Assembly: GCF_024213665.1 (NCBI RefSeq)
Contig: NZ_JANAVP010000004.1
Coordinates: forward strand, 186,001 to 250,000
Source of the DNA: Streptomyces sp. A3M-1-3
GTDB lineage: Bacteria; Actinomycetota; Actinomycetes; Streptomycetales; Streptomycetaceae
DNA: 64,000 bases
Direction: 5' to 3'
Under the pieces are notes generated by a model. The model worked only from the letters and a program-made list of their open reading frames with translations, did no database searches and was not told where the DNA came from. A program made the translations under genes and the position numbers. Positions 20,853-29,735 of this stretch are shown in pieces. Each line of letters opens with the position of its first letter. The first letter of the stretch is position 1.

Positions 20853-21785
20853 CTATCGGTTCACCTTCTGGTCCGCCCGCACCGCGGCGACCTCCCGCAG
20901 CGCGCCGAGCACCCGCGCCACCGCGAGCCCTTCCTCGGCCCCCCGCCGTACCGCCGCGACAACATGGCGGCGCGGCTGGTCGGCGTGCAGCACCCGGACG
21001 GCGACCCCCGACGCGCGGCCGGCGACCGCCATCCGCGGTACCAGGGCGATGCCCATCCCGGCCTCGACCATGGCGAGGATCGCGGTCCAGCCGGCCGCCG
21101 AGTGGGCCTGCTCCGGGACGAATCCCGCCGCCTCGCAGGCCGTTGTGGTGATCTCCGACCAGGGCCCGCTGCCGCCGAAGATCCAAGGCTCGCCGGACAG
21201 ATCGGCGAGCCGCAGCCCCGGCGCGTCCGCGAGCGGGTGCCCGGCCGGCAGGGCGACGTCCAGCGGATCCGCGAGCAGCGGAACCCGGGCGAACTTCGGG
21301 TCCCGGGCGGTGGGGGCGTGCGCCGCGAGGGAGAGGGCGAGGTCCACGGCCCCGGACGACAGCAGCTCGTACGCCTCGGCCGCCTCCGCCTCCCGGACCC
21401 GCACCTCCAGGCCCGGACGGCTCGCGCGGAGCCGTGCCACGGCCGGGACGACCAGGGCCGGTACGGCGGTCGAGAACGCACCCACCCGGACCTCGCCCGC
21501 GTCGCCCCGCAGATACCCGGCCAACGCGGCGTCAGCTCGCTCCAGTTGGGCGAAAACCCCATCCGCGTGCCGCAGCACGAGATGCGCGGCGTCGGTGAGC
21601 CGGACCCGCCGCCCGTGCGCCTCCAGCAGGGTGACGCCGAGCTGCCTGGCCAGGTTGGTCAGCTGCTGCGAGACGGCCGAGGGCGTCATCATCAGCACCT
21701 CGGCCGTCGCGGTCACCGTGCCGTACTCACTGAGAGTCCGCAGGATCCGCAGCTTCTTGATGTCCCATCTGTCCCACTCGGCCAT
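20853..21785 (-). CDS. LysR-family transcriptional regulator
   Basis: A 310-residue LysR regulator. The winged HTH is at the N-terminus (LRILRTLSEYGTVTATAEVL and AVSQQLTNLARQLGVTLLE), followed by the two-lobed effector domain. It begins 17 bp after the EamA transporter stop on the same strand, so the two probably form an operon, or the regulator controls the transporter. The effector is unknown. The terpene genes lie downstream on the same strand after a 144-bp gap, so control of those is possible but not shown. Confidence 0.9.
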   Translation of the reverse strand: MAEWDRWDIKKLRILRTLSEYGTVTATAEVLMMTPSAVSQQLTNLARQLGVTLLEAHGRRVRLTDAAHLVLRHADGVFAQLERADAALAGYLRGDAGEVRVGAFSTAVPALVVPAVARLRASRPGLEVRVREAEAAEAYELLSSGAVDLALSLAAHAPTARDPKFARVPLLADPLDVALPAGHPLADAPGLRLADLSGEPWIFGGSGPWSEITTTACEAAGFVPEQAHSAAGWTAILAMVEAGMGIALVPRMAVAGRASGVAVRVLHADQPRRHVVAAVRRGAEEGLAVARVLGALREVAAVRADQKVNR

Positions 21786-21802
21786 ACCCGCAGCGTACGG
21801 GC

Positions 21803-22735
21803 TTACTTCGGGCGCCCGGCGCCCCACATGACCCCGCCGAGGATCAGCGCCATGCACACGATCTGCATCGGGCCGGTCGCCTCGCCCAGGACGGCGAAGG
21901 AGAGCAGCGCGACGCAGACCGGCTGGAGGTAGTACACGACCCCGGCGCGGGTCGCGCCGATGAGCGCGACCGCCTTGTTCCAGGCGAAGAACGCGACCGC
22001 GGAGGAGAACACCCCGACGTACAGCAGCGGTCCGACCGTCCCGGCGGTGGGCTCGAAGCCGCCCTGCGCCGCGAGGCTGACCCCGTACGCGGGCAGCAGC
22101 ATCAGCGCGCCGAGCACGAAGGTGGCGAAGAGGAAGGCCAGTCCCCCGAGTTCGGCGGGCTTGCGGCGGAGCAGCGCGCTGTACGAGGCGAAGCTGAGGG
22201 CCGCCGCGATCATCCACAGATCGCCCGGCGCGAAGTGCGGGGCCGCCGAGCCCTTGCTGACCAGGAGCAGCACCCCGGCGACGGCGATCAGCAGGCCGGT
22301 GGTGCGCCGGGCGCCGAGCCGTTCGCCGCCGATGCGGGCGAACAGGGCCATGAGGACCGGCGAAGCGGCCATGATCATGCCCATATTGCCGGCCGAGGTG
22401 GAGATTCCGGCCTGGTTGACCAGGGTGTTGTAGACGGTGACGCCGAGCAGCGAGGCCAGGACGACGAATCTCAGCCGGCGGCGGAGCAGCCGCCGTTGCC
22501 GCCACGCCTGCCCGGCGGCGAAGGGTGCGAGGGCGACGAGCGCGACGATCCAGCGCCAGAAGGCGGCCTGGACGGGCGGGACGCTGTCGTGCAGGGCCCT
22601 GGAGGTGACAAAGCTCCCGGACCACACGACCGTCGCCACACCCGCGAGGACGAGCCCGAGGCCGGCGGCCCCGTTCGCCCCCTTCACCTTCGTGAGCTGG
22701 TGCGAGCTGGTACGGACGGTGTCCAGGACTGCCAC
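21803..22735 (-). CDS. EamA/DMT-family exporter
   Basis: A 310-residue membrane protein with ten hydrophobic segments in two EamA repeats, the architecture of drug/metabolite transporters that export amino acids or small metabolites. The first repeat begins VLAGVATVVWSGSFVTSR and the second has DLWMIAAALSFASYSALLRR. GTG 22735 is the start, with AAGG upstream. It is followed closely by the LysR gene, which suggests inducible export. Confidence 0.9.
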   Translation of the reverse strand: MAVLDTVRTSSHQLTKVKGANGAAGLGLVLAGVATVVWSGSFVTSRALHDSVPPVQAAFWRWIVALVALAPFAAGQAWRQRRLLRRRLRFVVLASLLGVTVYNTLVNQAGISTSAGNMGMIMAASPVLMALFARIGGERLGARRTTGLLIAVAGVLLLVSKGSAAPHFAPGDLWMIAAALSFASYSALLRRKPAELGGLAFLFATFVLGALMLLPAYGVSLAAQGGFEPTAGTVGPLLYVGVFSSAVAFFAWNKAVALIGATRAGVVYYLQPVCVALLSFAVLGEATGPMQIVCMALILGGVMWGAGRPK

Positions 22736-22864
22736 GGGTTATCCCTTGCCCCTCTGGGTGCTGATGCTGACGGGGCCTACCGTCGCACCCCAGAAATGCT
22801 CAGGTCTATCGAATCTTTTCGTACATTTCTTTCAGCAGAACTGAACGATTAATCTGCAAACGCA

Positions 22865-22902
22865 CCGAGGGCGCCCTCGTCGTATGACGAAGGCGCCCTC
22901 GG
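22865..22902. terminator. Long hairpin terminator
   Basis: CCGAGGGCGCC (22865-22875) pairs with 22892-22902, and the inner TCGTC/GACGA extends the stem. It lies downstream of the leftward small membrane protein gene. Confidence 0.75.
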
Positions 22903-22927
22903 GGAGAGAGTCCGGGCGGGGTCGGGG

Positions 22928-23158
22928 TCAGCCCTGCTTGCGGGACTTGTCCCCGGCCATCACGAGGCCCGCGATCACCAGGAAGAGCAGGATCGGCGCA
23001 CCCACGTACAGGCCGAGTGTCTCGGCCACGCTCAGGCCGGGGCCCGGGTCGTCACCGTCGTCGGGGATCGCCGCGAACGCGGGGGACGACATGAGCAGCA
23101 TCATCAGCGTCGTACCGGCCGTGACAGCGCCGGCGCGCAGGGCGTTCTTCTTGTCCAC
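22928..23158 (-). CDS. Small exported single-span membrane protein
   Basis: A 76-residue protein with a signal peptide (KKNALRAGAVTAGTTLMML, ending AFA), a short acidic extracellular segment (IPDDGDDPGPG), one membrane span (LYVGAPILLFLVIAGLVMAG) and a basic end KSRKQG. No family was recognised beyond similar small proteins in Streptomyces. The GTG start at 23158 has no clear ribosome site. It lies 20 bp after malQ on the same strand. Confidence 0.7.
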   Translation of the reverse strand: MDKKNALRAGAVTAGTTLMMLLMSSPAFAAIPDDGDDPGPGLSVAETLGLYVGAPILLFLVIAGLVMAGDKSRKQG

Positions 23159-23178
23159 GGTGCAAACGTAGCGAACGC

Positions 23179-25287
23179 CTAAGTGCGCCGCGCGCCCGGG
23201 GGTGCCGTACGGGGTCGGAGCTCGGCCTTCAGGGCGTCCATCAGCACATGCAGCCGGGGCGAGGCGGCCAGTTCCTCCAGCGTGACGGGTCGCCCTTCGG
23301 CGTCGGCGACGGGCAGCCGCCAGTTCGGGTACTGGTCCCAGGTGCCGGGAAGATTCTGCGGGCGGCGGTCGCCGACCGCATCCGGCAGCCAGACGCCGAC
23401 CATCCGGGCGGGGGTGGCGAGCAGGAAGCGGTAGACCGCGAGGACCGCGGCCTCCTCGTCGTGGCCGCCGTCCGGCAGCATGCCGAACCGGGTCAGCAGC
23501 GCCAGCCACTCGTTGACCTCGACCGCGTCCGCCGCGCGCTCCTCCGGCAGCGGCCGGGTGAGCAGGCCGAGCCGGTGGCGCAGCTCGACATGGTCACCGC
23601 TGAGCCGGGCGGCGGTCGACGGCAGATCGTGCGTGGTGGCCGTGGCCAGGCATGCCTCCCGCCAGCCCGCCGCCGGCAGCGGGCGGCCGGTGCCGTCCCA
23701 GTCCCGCTCGAACCACAGCACGGAGGTGCCGAGCACGCCCCGCGCGGCCAGGGCCTCGCGCACGCCCGGCTCGACCGTGCCCAGGTCCTCTCCCACGACC
23801 AGGGCTCCGGCCCGGTGTGCCTCCAGGGCGAGCACGGCGAGCATCGCCTCCGCGTCGTAGCCGACGTACGTCCCCTGCGTCGGCTCGCACCCCTGCGGAA
23901 TCCACCAGAGCCGGAACAGTCCCATCACATGGTCGACGCGCAGCGCGCCCGCGTGCCGCAGGAGTCCGCGCAGCAGGCCCCGGTACGGGGCGTAGCCGGA
24001 GGCGGCGAGAGCGTCCGGGCGCCACGGCGGCAGACCCCAGTCCTGCCCGCGGGAGTTGAAGGCGTCCGGCGGGGCGCCGACCGACATCCCGGCGGCGAAC
24101 GCGTCCCGCTGGGCCCAGGCGTCGGCGCCGTCCGGGTGCACGCCGACCGCCAGGTCGTGCACCAGCCCGATTCCCATGCCGGCGTCGAGCGCGGCGCGGT
24201 GCGCGGCGGCGAGCTGCGCGTCCGTCAGCCAGGCGAGCCAGCAGTGGTAGTCGATGCGGTCGAGCAGTTCACGGCGGGCCCGGTCGGTCTCGGGCGATCG
24301 CGGGTCGGCCAGCCCGGCCGGCCAGGAGCGCCGGTCCCAGCCGTACACCTCGGCGAAGGCGCACCAGGTCGCGTGGTCCTCCAGGGCCTGCCCCTGCTCG
24401 GCGAGGAAGTCGCAGTACGCGGCCCGCCGGCCGGGGCCGAGCGGGACTTTCCGTACCAGATCGAGCGCCTCCCTTTTGAGCGCCCACACCGCGTCCCGGT
24501 CGATCAGCGCGCCCTTGCTCAGGACGGACTCGCGCTGCAGAGCGGCCTGTTCGGTGATCCGCTCCAGCTCGGCCCGGTCCGCGTCCGCCACGTAGGCGTA
24601 CTCCGGGACGTTCTCGACCCGTAGATGTACGGGGTCGGGGAAGCGGCGGGAGGACGGCCGGTACGGGGACGGGTCGGTGGGCGTCCCTGGCACGGCCGCA
24701 TGCAGCGGATTGACCTGGACGAACCCGGCCCCCAGCGCCCGCCCCGACCAGGCGGCGAGTTCGGCGAGGTCTCCGAGGTCGCCCATGCCCCAGGAGCGCT
24801 GCGAGAGCAGCGAGTAGAGCTGGACGAGGAAGCCGTGACTGCGGCCGGGCGGCTGCGGCAGCCGGGCTGGAGCGACGACGAGGGCGGCCTGCCCGGTCCG
24901 TCCGTCGGGGGTACGGACATGCAACCGGTGGACGCCGAGGGGCAGTTGTCCCGCCTCCGCGCCGTCCGGGCCCGTGGCCGGGGCCCAGTCGACCGTCTGC
25001 CCCTGCTCCGTCTCGACCCGGAGAGCCGTGTCCGGCGGGAGGGCCGTCAGCGGGTCGGGGAGCGGTGCGTGCGGCCACACGACCACAGTGGGGGGCAGCA
25101 GTCGCTGCGCCACCGCCGACTCCTCGGCGGCGAGTGCCGTACGTACGGCCGCGGGGGTCGACGCGTCGACGCCCAGCGCGGCGAGCACCGTGGCGACCGT
25201 GCTGTCGGGCACCTGGACCGTGACGTCCGGGGACGGCGCGTAGGAGGTTGCGACACCGTGCAGTGCGGCGAGCCGGGCAAGGGCCAT
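23179..25287 (-). CDS. malQ: 4-alpha-glucanotransferase
   Basis: A 702-residue GH77 amylomaltase transferring alpha-1,4-glucan segments between maltodextrins in the cytoplasm. After an actinobacterial N-terminal extension (about 150 residues), the catalytic barrel shows LRVDHVMGLFRLWW with nucleophile Asp452 and VVGEDLGTVEPGVREAL with the acid/base Glu. Length is usual for actinobacterial MalQ. ATG 25287 has only a weak ribosome site. A small peptide gene ends 42 bp upstream on the same strand. Confidence 0.95.
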   Translation of the reverse strand: MALARLAALHGVATSYAPSPDVTVQVPDSTVATVLAALGVDASTPAAVRTALAAEESAVAQRLLPPTVVVWPHAPLPDPLTALPPDTALRVETEQGQTVDWAPATGPDGAEAGQLPLGVHRLHVRTPDGRTGQAALVVAPARLPQPPGRSHGFLVQLYSLLSQRSWGMGDLGDLAELAAWSGRALGAGFVQVNPLHAAVPGTPTDPSPYRPSSRRFPDPVHLRVENVPEYAYVADADRAELERITEQAALQRESVLSKGALIDRDAVWALKREALDLVRKVPLGPGRRAAYCDFLAEQGQALEDHATWCAFAEVYGWDRRSWPAGLADPRSPETDRARRELLDRIDYHCWLAWLTDAQLAAAHRAALDAGMGIGLVHDLAVGVHPDGADAWAQRDAFAAGMSVGAPPDAFNSRGQDWGLPPWRPDALAASGYAPYRGLLRGLLRHAGALRVDHVMGLFRLWWIPQGCEPTQGTYVGYDAEAMLAVLALEAHRAGALVVGEDLGTVEPGVREALAARGVLGTSVLWFERDWDGTGRPLPAAGWREACLATATTHDLPSTAARLSGDHVELRHRLGLLTRPLPEERAADAVEVNEWLALLTRFGMLPDGGHDEEAAVLAVYRFLLATPARMVGVWLPDAVGDRRPQNLPGTWDQYPNWRLPVADAEGRPVTLEELAASPRLHVLMDALKAELRPRTAPPGARRT

Positions 25288-25328
25288 GGCGACAGTCCCC
25301 CGGAGAGGTGGGCCGGATGAGTGAGCCG

Positions 25329-25544
25329 TTACACGCCCATGTCCGAGGCCGTGCCCATGGCGGTCGGCTCACTCGTCAGCGGGGCGGCGTCGGCGAGCGG
25401 CGGCTCGCTGGTCAGCGGGGCGGCGTCGGCGAGCGGCGGCTCGCTGGTCAGTGGCGGCTCGGCGCAGCCGCAGGCGCAGGTCCCCTCGGGACCCGGTACC
25501 TGTTTGGAGAGGGCGGAGAGGAGCAGTTCGGCCGACGTGGCCAT
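25329..25544 (-). CDS. Small hypothetical peptide with CACGC motif and tandem repeats
   Basis: A 71-residue peptide: MATSAELLLSALSKQ, then a Cys cluster (TCACGC), then two and a half copies of a 12-residue repeat (LTSEPPLADAAP). ATG 25544 is preferred over ATG 25556 because GGAGG precedes it at normal distance. Third codon positions are almost all G or C, as in real genes of this genome. It ends 42 bp before malQ. Function unknown; a helical leader followed by a Cys cluster could suggest a modified or metal-binding peptide, but no modification enzyme is next to it. Confidence 0.6.
   Translation of the reverse strand: MATSAELLLSALSKQVPGPEGTCACGCAEPPLTSEPPLADAAPLTSEPPLADAAPLTSEPTAMGTASDMGV
25366..25454. 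repeat. 36-bp tandem repeat, about 2.4 copies
   Basis: Units begin GGCTCACTCGTCAGC at 25366, GGCTCGCTGGTCAGC at 25402 and a partial third at 25438; the period is exactly 36 bp, keeping the reading frame of the small peptide gene. Confidence 0.9.
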
Positions 25545-25827
25545 GGAAGCCTCCATGGTGTGGGGAGCGGGACACCGCAGGCCTACCCAGCGGGAGCGGC
25601 CACAGACGTATACAACGCGAGAACGTGTCCCGGGTCACAGCCAGTTCACCGCACGGGTGGACACCCGCCCGCAACACCCCGGGCAAATCAGGCACAACGG
25701 CCACACACATTGACACCTCTTCGCGCGGGTGGTGGGCTCGGGCTCGTCCGTACCGAACGCGCAGCCGAGCGCAGGCAGACGCGCAGTACGAGCGCAGTAC
25801 GAGCACGAGCGACGACGAGGAGACGCA

Positions 25828-28800
25828 GTGCAGCTCCGGCGCAGGAATCGCGCGACAGCCGTCGCAGTGGCGGTCATCGGCGGACTTCTCGGCGGCGCGC
25901 CCGGCGCACACGCGGCACCGCCCGCCCCCGGAACGCCTGCCCCCGGTACGCCCGCCGTGACCGTGCCCGACCAGGACGGCGGCGCGCTGCCCTCCGTCTG
26001 GCCCCGGCCGCAGTCGGTACGCGCCACGGGCACGGCGGTGCCTCTCGGCGACGAGGTCTCACTCGTCACCCCGCCCGACGCCGATCCGTACGCCGTGGCC
26101 GCCCTGCGGACCCTGCTGCGCGAAGCCGGGGTGCGTACCGTCCGCACGCTCACCCCTCTTCAGCCGCTGCCCGCGCACGGTCCGGTGGTGCACGTGGGAG
26201 GCGCCGGCGCCGAGCAGGCGCTGCGCGCCCTGGGGGCGTCGGCCCGAGACGACCTGCCGGCGGGCGGCTACCGGATCGCGGCCGGCCGGGCCGCCGGCCG
26301 GGACACCGTCGCGCTTGCCGGGGAGGGCGCGGACGGGCTGTTCCACGCCGTACAGACACTGCGTCAGCTGGTGCGGAAGGGGACCGCCGCCGGCGTCGTC
26401 GTACGGGACTGGCCCGGCACGGCCGTACGCGGCATGACCGAAGGGTTCTACGGCCGGCCGTGGACGCTGGACCAGCGGCTCGCGCAGCTGGATTTCATGG
26501 GCCGTACGAAGCAGAACCGCTATCTGTACGCGCCCGGCGACGACCCGTACCGCCAGGCCCGCTGGCGTGACGCGTACCCGGCCGGGCAGCGGGCGGAGTT
26601 CCGGGCGATGGCCGAGCGCGCCCGCGCCAACCATGTGACGCTCGGCTGGGCGGTGGCACCCGCGCAGGCCATGTGTCTGGCGTCGGACCACGACGTCAAG
26701 GCGCTGAAGCGCAAGATCGACGCGATGTGGGCGCTGGGTGTGCGGGCGTTCCAGCTGCAGTTCCAGGACGTCAGCTACAGCGAGTGGCACTGCCGCGCCG
26801 ACCGGAACCGCTTCGGTTCGGGCCCGGAGGCGGCCGCGAAGGCGCAGTCCCGGGTCGCGGGAGCGGTGGCGGAGCATCTGGCCGCCCGGTACCCGGACGC
26901 CGGGCCGCTGTCGCTGATGCCGACCGAGTTCTACCAGGACAGCAGTACGGAGTACCGGCAGGCGCTCGCCCGCGAGCTGGACGCGCGGGTCGAGGTGGCG
27001 TGGACGGGCGTCGGGGTCGTACCGAAGACGATCACGGGACGTGAACTGGTGGGCGCGCGGGAGGTGTTCCGCCACCCGATGGTCACCATGGACAACTACC
27101 CGGTCAACGACTACGCGCAGGACCGTATCTTCCTCGGCCCCTACACGGGCCGCGAGCCGGCCGTAGCGGGCGGCTCAGCCGCGTTGCTCGCCAACGCCAT
27201 GGAGCAGGCCGCCGCCTCCCGTATCCCGCTGTTCACGGCCGCCGACTTCGCCTGGAACCCGAAGGGCTACCGGCCCGAGGAGTCCTGGCGGGCAGCCCTC
27301 GACGATCTGGCCGGCGGGGACCCGAAGGCCCGGGAGGCGCTCGGCGCGCTGGCCGGGAACGACGCCTCGTCCGTGCTGGGCGGCGACGAGTCCGCGTATC
27401 TCCGCCCGCTGATCGACGGCTTCTGGAAGGCCCGGCGTGGTACGGACCGGTCGGCGCTGGATACGGCGTCGGACCGGCTGCGCGCCGCGTTCACGGTGAT
27501 GCGGGAGGCTCCGGAGCGGCTGGCGGGGGCGGCGGACGGCGCGCTGGACGACGAGGTGAAGCCCTGGATCGACCAGCTGGCCCGCTACGGCAGGGCCGGC
27601 GAGCTGGCGGTCGACACCCTGCGCGCCCAGTCGCGCGGGGACGGCGCGGCGGCGTGGCGGGCCTCGCTGGAACTGGCGGAGGCGCGCCGTGAGGTGTCGG
27701 AGAGCCGGGTCACGGTGGGCAAGGGTGTGCTCGGCCCGTTCCTGGCGAAGGCGGCCAAGGAGTCGGACGCCTGGACGGGTGCGGACCGCGGTGCGGGCAC
27801 GGTGACGGAGTCCCCCGGCGCGTACACCGTACGGCTGGAGCGGCCGCGGCCCGTCGAGACGGTCACGGCCATGACGGCCCCGGGCGAGGGGGGCGGAGCG
27901 GCCGTGGAGGCGCACGTACCCGGTGAGGGCTGGCGGAAGGTCGGCGATCTGTCGGGGGACGGCTGGACGCAGACGGACGCCAAGGGCGTCCGCGCCGACG
28001 CGATACGGCTGGCCTGGCGCGGGGACGCGCCGGCCGTCCACCGGGTGGTGCCGTGGTTCGCGGACGAGCCGGACGCCCGGTTCGAGCTGGCGCGCGGCGA
28101 GACGGACGCGGAGATCGGCGGCCGCCCGCAGCGGGTGGCGGCGGAACTGGCGGCCCTGCGGGCGGGTGAGGTGCGCGGCAAGCTGGCTGCCAGGGCGCCC
28201 AAGGGCATCAAGGTGAAGGTGCCCGCACAGACCACGGTCCCGCGCGGCGCGCGGGTCGCGGTGCCGGTGGAGGTCACGGTCCCGGAGGGGACCCCGGCGG
28301 GCAGCTACGAGGTGCCGGTCTCCTTCGCGGGCGAGGAGCGCACGCTGACGGTACGGGCCTTCCCGCGCACGGGCGGCCCCGATCTGGTGCGCGGCGCCAG
28401 GGCCTCGTCGTCCGGCGACGAGACCGCCGACTTCCCGGCCTCGGCGGCGGCCGACGGCGACCCGCGGACCCGCTGGTCCTCGCCGGCCGAGGACGGCGCG
28501 TGGTGGCAGGCGGAGCTCGCGGGTCCGGTACGGCTGGGGCAGGTCGTCCTGCACTGGCAGGACGCGTACGCGGCGGCTTACCGCATCCAGGTCTCGGCGG
28601 ACGGGCGCGTCTGGCGTACGGCGGCCACGGTGGCGGACGGCGAGGGCGGCCGCGAGCCGGTCCGGATGGACGCGAAGGACACCCGTTTCATCCGCATCCA
28701 GGGCGACCGCAGGGCGACCAGGTTCGGATACTCCCTGTGGTCGGTGGAGGCGTACGCGGTCGAGGAAACCGCCCGGGAAAAGGCCACCCCGGCCCCGTAG
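25828..28800 (+). CDS. Secreted GH84 beta-N-acetylglucosaminidase with C-terminal F5/8-type carbohydrate-binding domain
   Basis: A 990-residue exported glycosidase. A signal peptide (to GAHA) and Pro-rich stretch precede the GH20b-like N-domain, then the GH84 barrel beginning VRGMTEGFYGRPW. The strand carrying the catalytic pair reads FQLQFQDVSYSEW: the second Asp is present but the first position is Gln where most GH84 enzymes have Asp-Asp. The C-terminal 140 residues (GGPDLVRGARASSSGDE and onward) are a discoidin/CBM32-like domain. GTG 25828 follows GAGGAG. Likely substrates are extracellular GlcNAc glycoconjugates or hyaluronan-like polymers. Confidence 0.88.
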   Translation: MQLRRRNRATAVAVAVIGGLLGGAPGAHAAPPAPGTPAPGTPAVTVPDQDGGALPSVWPRPQSVRATGTAVPLGDEVSLVTPPDADPYAVAALRTLLREAGVRTVRTLTPLQPLPAHGPVVHVGGAGAEQALRALGASARDDLPAGGYRIAAGRAAGRDTVALAGEGADGLFHAVQTLRQLVRKGTAAGVVVRDWPGTAVRGMTEGFYGRPWTLDQRLAQLDFMGRTKQNRYLYAPGDDPYRQARWRDAYPAGQRAEFRAMAERARANHVTLGWAVAPAQAMCLASDHDVKALKRKIDAMWALGVRAFQLQFQDVSYSEWHCRADRNRFGSGPEAAAKAQSRVAGAVAEHLAARYPDAGPLSLMPTEFYQDSSTEYRQALARELDARVEVAWTGVGVVPKTITGRELVGAREVFRHPMVTMDNYPVNDYAQDRIFLGPYTGREPAVAGGSAALLANAMEQAAASRIPLFTAADFAWNPKGYRPEESWRAALDDLAGGDPKAREALGALAGNDASSVLGGDESAYLRPLIDGFWKARRGTDRSALDTASDRLRAAFTVMREAPERLAGAADGALDDEVKPWIDQLARYGRAGELAVDTLRAQSRGDGAAAWRASLELAEARREVSESRVTVGKGVLGPFLAKAAKESDAWTGADRGAGTVTESPGAYTVRLERPRPVETVTAMTAPGEGGGAAVEAHVPGEGWRKVGDLSGDGWTQTDAKGVRADAIRLAWRGDAPAVHRVVPWFADEPDARFELARGETDAEIGGRPQRVAAELAALRAGEVRGKLAARAPKGIKVKVPAQTTVPRGARVAVPVEVTVPEGTPAGSYEVPVSFAGEERTLTVRAFPRTGGPDLVRGARASSSGDETADFPASAAADGDPRTRWSSPAEDGAWWQAELAGPVRLGQVVLHWQDAYAAAYRIQVSADGRVWRTAATVADGEGGREPVRMDAKDTRFIRIQGDRRATRFGYSLWSVEAYAVEETAREKATPAP

Positions 28801-28849
28801 CGGCCACCGGCCGGCCGCGCCGGGGCTGGATGACAAAGGCCCGGATTCG

Positions 28850-29386
28850 TCAGGCAGAGATGCCGTCGATCCGGGCCATCGCGGCCTCCGCGCCGTACGG
28901 CTGCAGGTAGGGCAGCCAGCGCGGGTCCCTATGACCGGTGCCGATGATCCGCCAGGCGAGGCCGGACGGCGGGGCGGGCTGGTGGCGCAGCCGCCAGCCC
29001 AGTTCCAGCAGGTGGCGGTCGGCCTTGACGTGGTTGCAGCGGCGGCAGGCCGCCACGACGTTCTCCCAGGCGTGCTGCCCCCCGCGGCTGCGCGGGATGA
29101 CGTGATCGACGCTGGTGGCGACGCCTCCGCAGTACATACAGCGGCCGCCGTCTCTCGCGAAGAGGGCGCGGCGGGTGAGTGGAACGGGCCCCCGGTAGGG
29201 GACCCGCACAAATCGCTTGAGCCGTACCACGCTGGGAGCGGGGACGACCCGGGTAGCGCTGTGCATGAAGGCGCCGGACTCCTCGAGGCATATGGCCTTG
29301 TTCTCAAGGACGAGGACGAGCGCGCGGCGGAGCGGTACGACGCCGAGCGGCTCGTACGACGCGTTGAGGACCAGGACATGCGGCAC
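28850..29386 (-). CDS. HNH endonuclease
   Basis: A 178-residue HNH-family nuclease. The N-terminus MPHVLVLNASYEPLGVVP is a conserved lead domain found in actinobacterial HNH proteins. The ββα-metal motif spans CMYCGG, VDHVIPRSRGG, the Asn in WENVVAAC and CRRCN; two CxxC pairs hold structural zinc and the DH pair is catalytic. GTG 29386 has a perfect AAGGAGG 7 bases upstream and avoids a low-quality N-terminal extension. The cellular role is unknown; no phage context is present here. Confidence 0.9.
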   Translation of the reverse strand: MPHVLVLNASYEPLGVVPLRRALVLVLENKAICLEESGAFMHSATRVVPAPSVVRLKRFVRVPYRGPVPLTRRALFARDGGRCMYCGGVATSVDHVIPRSRGGQHAWENVVAACRRCNHVKADRHLLELGWRLRHQPAPPSGLAWRIIGTGHRDPRWLPYLQPYGAEAAMARIDGISA

Positions 29387-29735
29387 GGATGCCTCCTTGT
29401 ACGCCGGCGGCGCGTGGCTCGCGCCGGGACGATCTGCTCTCAGTCTCTCCTCCTGGCTGGTCGAAGCGCCACCACGTCCAGGTAACGGGCTCAGAGGGTT
29501 CGCCCGGCCCGCCCTGGCCCATGCCCCTTCACGCCCCTTCCCACCTGTAGTTCCGGCCGGGGGTCCAGGGGTTGTCCGGCGCGGATGTGCGGTCGGCCAC
29601 ACTCCGTACATCCCCAGGTGACGCTTGTCTCTCCCTCGAACACTGCAGGGGGAACAGAGAATGCCCCGTTAGTGTGGTTGGTCTGCCCGCACACCCCTTC
29701 CGGCGGGCAGACCGCTACACCTGGAGGTTCCTGCC
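29387..29735. other. Intergenic region between divergent HNH and mscS genes
   Basis: No gene is seen in these 349 bases. The only clear structure is the hairpin at 29680-29713; both genes must have their promoters here. Confidence 0.6.
29680..29713 (+). promoter_or_regulatory. 5' leader hairpin upstream of mscS
   Basis: GGTCTGCCCGC (29680-29690) and GCGGGCAGACC (29703-29713) pair perfectly over a 12-nt loop, ending just before the GGAGG ribosome site of the channel gene. Confidence 0.5.

Noticed and set aside
25321..25713. Plus-strand open frame with repeats VSGAASASGGSL opposite the small Cys peptide
   Set aside because: No ribosome site and the frame runs on into sequence without coding character; the minus-strand frame has the better start and codon use.
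28801..28849. Possible terminator between the GH84 and HNH genes
   Set aside because: Only scattered CCGG palindromes; no stem long enough to call.
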